Source: Catenuloplanes atrovinosus (GTDB lineage: Bacteria; Actinomycetota; Actinomycetes; Mycobacteriales; Micromonosporaceae). From it: a stretch of 64,000 bases of DNA. The translations under genes and the position numbers were made by a program. This document shows, one piece after another, positions 62,141-64,000 of the stretch (the stretch's first letter is position 1; every line of letters begins with the position of its first letter). Location: NCBI RefSeq assembly GCF_031458235.1, contig NZ_JAVDYB010000001.1:4822001-4886000 (forward strand), written 5' to 3'. Under the pieces are notes generated by a model. It saw only the letters and a list, made by a program, of their open reading frames with translations. It searched no databases and had not been told where the DNA came from.

Positions 62141-63379
62141 TCAGGCGCAGGTGGAACGGAACGGGGTTCCGGTGGCCTCCGGCGGCATCACGTACCCGGT
62201 CACCACGCGGTTCTCGGAGAGGCCGATGAGCTCGTAGAGCGTGCCCTCCGCCGCATCCGGGTCCAGCACCCGGACCTCGCCGCCGACCAGCAGGACCGCG
62301 TGGTGGCCGCGCGAGAACACGATCGGCGCGGACACCGCCGTGCCGGCCACCGTGCCGTCCGTGGCGACGTCCGACGGCCAGATGATCTGCGCGGGCAGCC
62401 GCTCGATCTTCTTCGTCGGCACGTGGTAGCGGAACGCGGACCCGTCCGAGACCAGGCCGACCACCCAGTCGCCGCGCATCGCGGTCGGGCGCACCCACTC
62501 CGCGCCCTCGGGGAGCGGCAGGAACGCCGGATCGGCGTCCGCGGACGGCCAGATCACGCCGGTGCCGACCGCACCGTCCAGGGTGATCTCGGTGGTCTCG
62601 CCGCGGCCGATCGTGCCGAGCACGCTCTTACCGTCGTCGCCGAGCGCCACCACCTCGCCGGACCGGTAGCCCTCCGGCAGCGCCAGCTGGGTCGGCTCGG
62701 CCGCGGGCGTGGCCCAGACCACCGGCCGCTCGCCGGCCTTGCCACCGATCGCGGTGCCGGTCTCCGCGACCGCCACGGCCTGCGCCTGCTCGCCCTTGAG
62801 CGGCGTCGGCGTGTTGTCCACGTACGCGTAGGCCCGCGAGGTCTGCGAGGGCGCGTAGGCCCAGGCGACGAACGTGCCCGACGAGTTGATGTCGGTCACG
62901 ATCAGCACGCTGCCGTCCCCGTCGACGCCGGGGGCCGGCGGCACCTGGCCGACCTCGGCGCCGTTGTCGAGCAGGTAGGACGTGCCGTACTTGCCTTCGC
63001 TGACCACGGTCCACCGGCCGGTGCGGTCGACCGCCATCGGCGTACCGGCACGCGCCGCGAACTCGGTGACGGCGCAGGCCGCCCCCTCCGGTGCCGGCTC
63101 GCCCACGCCCACCGGGACCGGCGGTGGCACCGGCGCGGACGACCCCGCCGCCACCGGCGTGCCGGCCGAGCCGCCGCCGGGCAGCGAGGCGAGGCCGACG
63201 CCGGCCGTCACGGCCAGCACCGCGGCGAACGTCGCGCCGCCCGCCACCGTCCGGGTGCGGCGCCGCCGCGTACCGACGCGCATGGTCTCGTCCACGTCGA
63301 TCCTCGGGTCGGTCGGCGGGTCCTCCGCCAGTGGCGCGAGCATCCGCCGGGCCTCCGCTTCCTCGTTGTCGTTCTTCAT
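62141..63379 (-). CDS. Membrane-anchored partner of the adjacent sigma factor
   Basis: This 412-residue protein has a cytoplasmic N-terminal segment (about 1-43) with acidic and Arg-rich parts (MKNDNEEAEARRMLAPLAEDPP, then RVGTRRRRTR). One membrane helix follows (about 45-67: VAGGATFAAVLAVTAGVGLASL), then a large extracellular part with repeating strands that look like a beta-propeller. It overlaps the sigma-factor gene by four bases, so I infer that it binds or senses for that factor. The N-terminal segment is too short to show a known anti-sigma domain. Confidence 0.7.
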   Translation of the reverse strand: MKNDNEEAEARRMLAPLAEDPPTDPRIDVDETMRVGTRRRRTRTVAGGATFAAVLAVTAGVGLASLPGGGSAGTPVAAGSSAPVPPPVPVGVGEPAPEGAACAVTEFAARAGTPMAVDRTGRWTVVSEGKYGTSYLLDNGAEVGQVPPAPGVDGDGSVLIVTDINSSGTFVAWAYAPSQTSRAYAYVDNTPTPLKGEQAQAVAVAETGTAIGGKAGERPVVWATPAAEPTQLALPEGYRSGEVVALGDDGKSVLGTIGRGETTEITLDGAVGTGVIWPSADADPAFLPLPEGAEWVRPTAMRGDWVVGLVSDGSAFRYHVPTKKIERLPAQIIWPSDVATDGTVAGTAVSAPIVFSRGHHAVLLVGGEVRVLDPDAAEGTLYELIGLSENRVVTGYVMPPEATGTPFRSTCA

Positions 63380-63891
63380 CGGGATACCTCCAGGGTCAGG
63401 CTCGGCATCCGCTCGCCGAGAATCCTGCGCATGGCGGTCAGGGCGTGCTTGGTCTGGGACTTGACGGTGCCCTCGGACACGCCGAGGACCTGTGCCGTGT
63501 CGGCCACGCTCTGATCGCAGAGGAACCGCAGCACCAGCACGGCCTGCTGGTTCGGGGTGATCCGGGCCAGCGCGGCCCGCAGCACCTGCCGCTCCTCCAC
63601 GTTCACGGCGCCCGACTGCTGCTCGGGGGCGGCCTCGCCGAACAGGCGCACCTTCCACCACCCCCGGCGGCGCTCGTTGAGGAATGTGCGCACGAGGATC
63701 CGGTGCACGTACCCGTCGACGTTGTCCGCCTGCGACACCCGGTGCCATCGCGAGTACACGGTGGTCAGCGTCTCCTGCACCAGGTCGTCCGCCTGGTGCG
63801 TGTCGCCGCTGAGCAGGTACGCCCATCGGCGCAGCGTCACCATCCGCCCGTGCACGTACGCGAGGTAATCGGCGTCCGTACCGTCGCTCAT
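63376..63891 (-). CDS. SigE-family RNA polymerase sigma factor
   Basis: This 171-residue sigma-70 factor is of the actinobacterial SigE family. Region 2 is VHGRMVTLRRWAYLLSGDTHQADDLVQETLTTVYSRWHRV, and region 4 is ERQVLRAALARITPNQQAVLVLRFLCDQSVADTAQVLGVSEGTVKSQTKHALTAMR. The start at 63891 has AGGAG at the right distance; Met codons upstream extend the frame without family similarity. It is co-translated with the membrane protein that follows and may be controlled by it. The trigger is unknown. Confidence 0.93.
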   Translation of the reverse strand: MSDGTDADYLAYVHGRMVTLRRWAYLLSGDTHQADDLVQETLTTVYSRWHRVSQADNVDGYVHRILVRTFLNERRRGWWKVRLFGEAAPEQQSGAVNVEERQVLRAALARITPNQQAVLVLRFLCDQSVADTAQVLGVSEGTVKSQTKHALTAMRRILGERMPSLTLEVSR

Positions 63892-64000
63892 GTCCGCTCC
63901 TGTCGACATGTCACGAACCAGAGACACGAGCGGCCCGCATCCGGTTGTAGAAGAACCCGGAAAATCATCATGCGGTACGCGACACACCTTCCCGATCCCG

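Noticed and set aside
1-64000. CRISPR arrays, tRNA/rRNA genes, insertion sequences, prophage genes
   Set aside because: I looked for regular spaced repeats, cloverleaf sequences, transposase motifs and phage proteins and found none.

Overview
The window is GC-rich, densely packed actinobacterial chromosome, most likely from the Micromonosporaceae (Actinoplanes/Catenuloplanes-like). The clues are an XRE-DUF5753/DUF397 pair, Lsr2, a cvn-type conservon, a SigE-family sigma factor with a membrane partner, many GTG starts, GTGA/ATGA stop-start overlaps, and a CBM2-linked cellulase. I see no rRNA, tRNA, CRISPR array or insertion sequence. The assignment rests on family content, not on a marker gene.

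Layout. 0-2.2 kb: the end of an aminoglycoside-kinase-like gene, a small membrane protein and a DUF397/XRE pair. 2.8-10.9 kb: a complete kdp potassium system (a 27-residue leader-like ORF, then kdpF, A, B, C, D, E), followed by convergent lsr2. 11.4-17.8 kb: a TPR protein, a fused ABC exporter, a Tat-exported PHP phosphoesterase diverging from a secreted phytase-like esterase, and a DUF4232 lipoprotein. 18.0-21.9 kb: the riboflavin operon ribD-ribE-ribBA-ribH, read leftward behind an FMN riboswitch. 22-32.7 kb: a REC-GGDEF regulator with a 75-bp tandem repeat at its 5' end, rpe, an F420/FMN oxidoreductase, a GH13 glucosidase, topoisomerase IB, a NUDIX hydrolase, two alpha/beta hydrolases, a TPR-GGDEF protein and a beta-helix secreted protein. 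32.8-37.4 kb: a three-subunit molybdenum hydroxylase (paoABC-like) with a divergent AraC regulator.

37.5-47.0 kb is the most distinctive part. It is an 'anchored repeat' ABC-transporter locus with six secreted or surface proteins carrying the actinobacterial surface-anchored (choice-of-anchor M) domain, a DUF916-like membrane protein, and a Zn/Mn-type ABC ATPase and permease. The domain occurs alone, duplicated, sortase-anchored (LPLTG), membrane-anchored, and inserted in permuted half order inside the metal-binding lipoprotein. Two Fur-family-like operators (one a perfect 7-1-7 palindrome) suggest metal control, most simply by Zur.

47-53.4 kb: a MgtE-N-like protein, a lytic-transglycosylase/ricin-lectin protein and a cvnABCD-type conservon (NIT histidine kinase, roadblock, DUF742, GTPase). 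53.6-64 kb: a TetR repressor with a palindromic operator facing a DUF4386 membrane protein, a GT39-like membrane protein, a VOC protein, a ThuA/Gfo-Idh-MocA pair, a CBM2-GH5-X2 cellulase, and a SigE-family sigma factor with its membrane-anchored partner.

All coordinates and motifs were read by eye and no database search was possible. Family names come from recognisable motifs.
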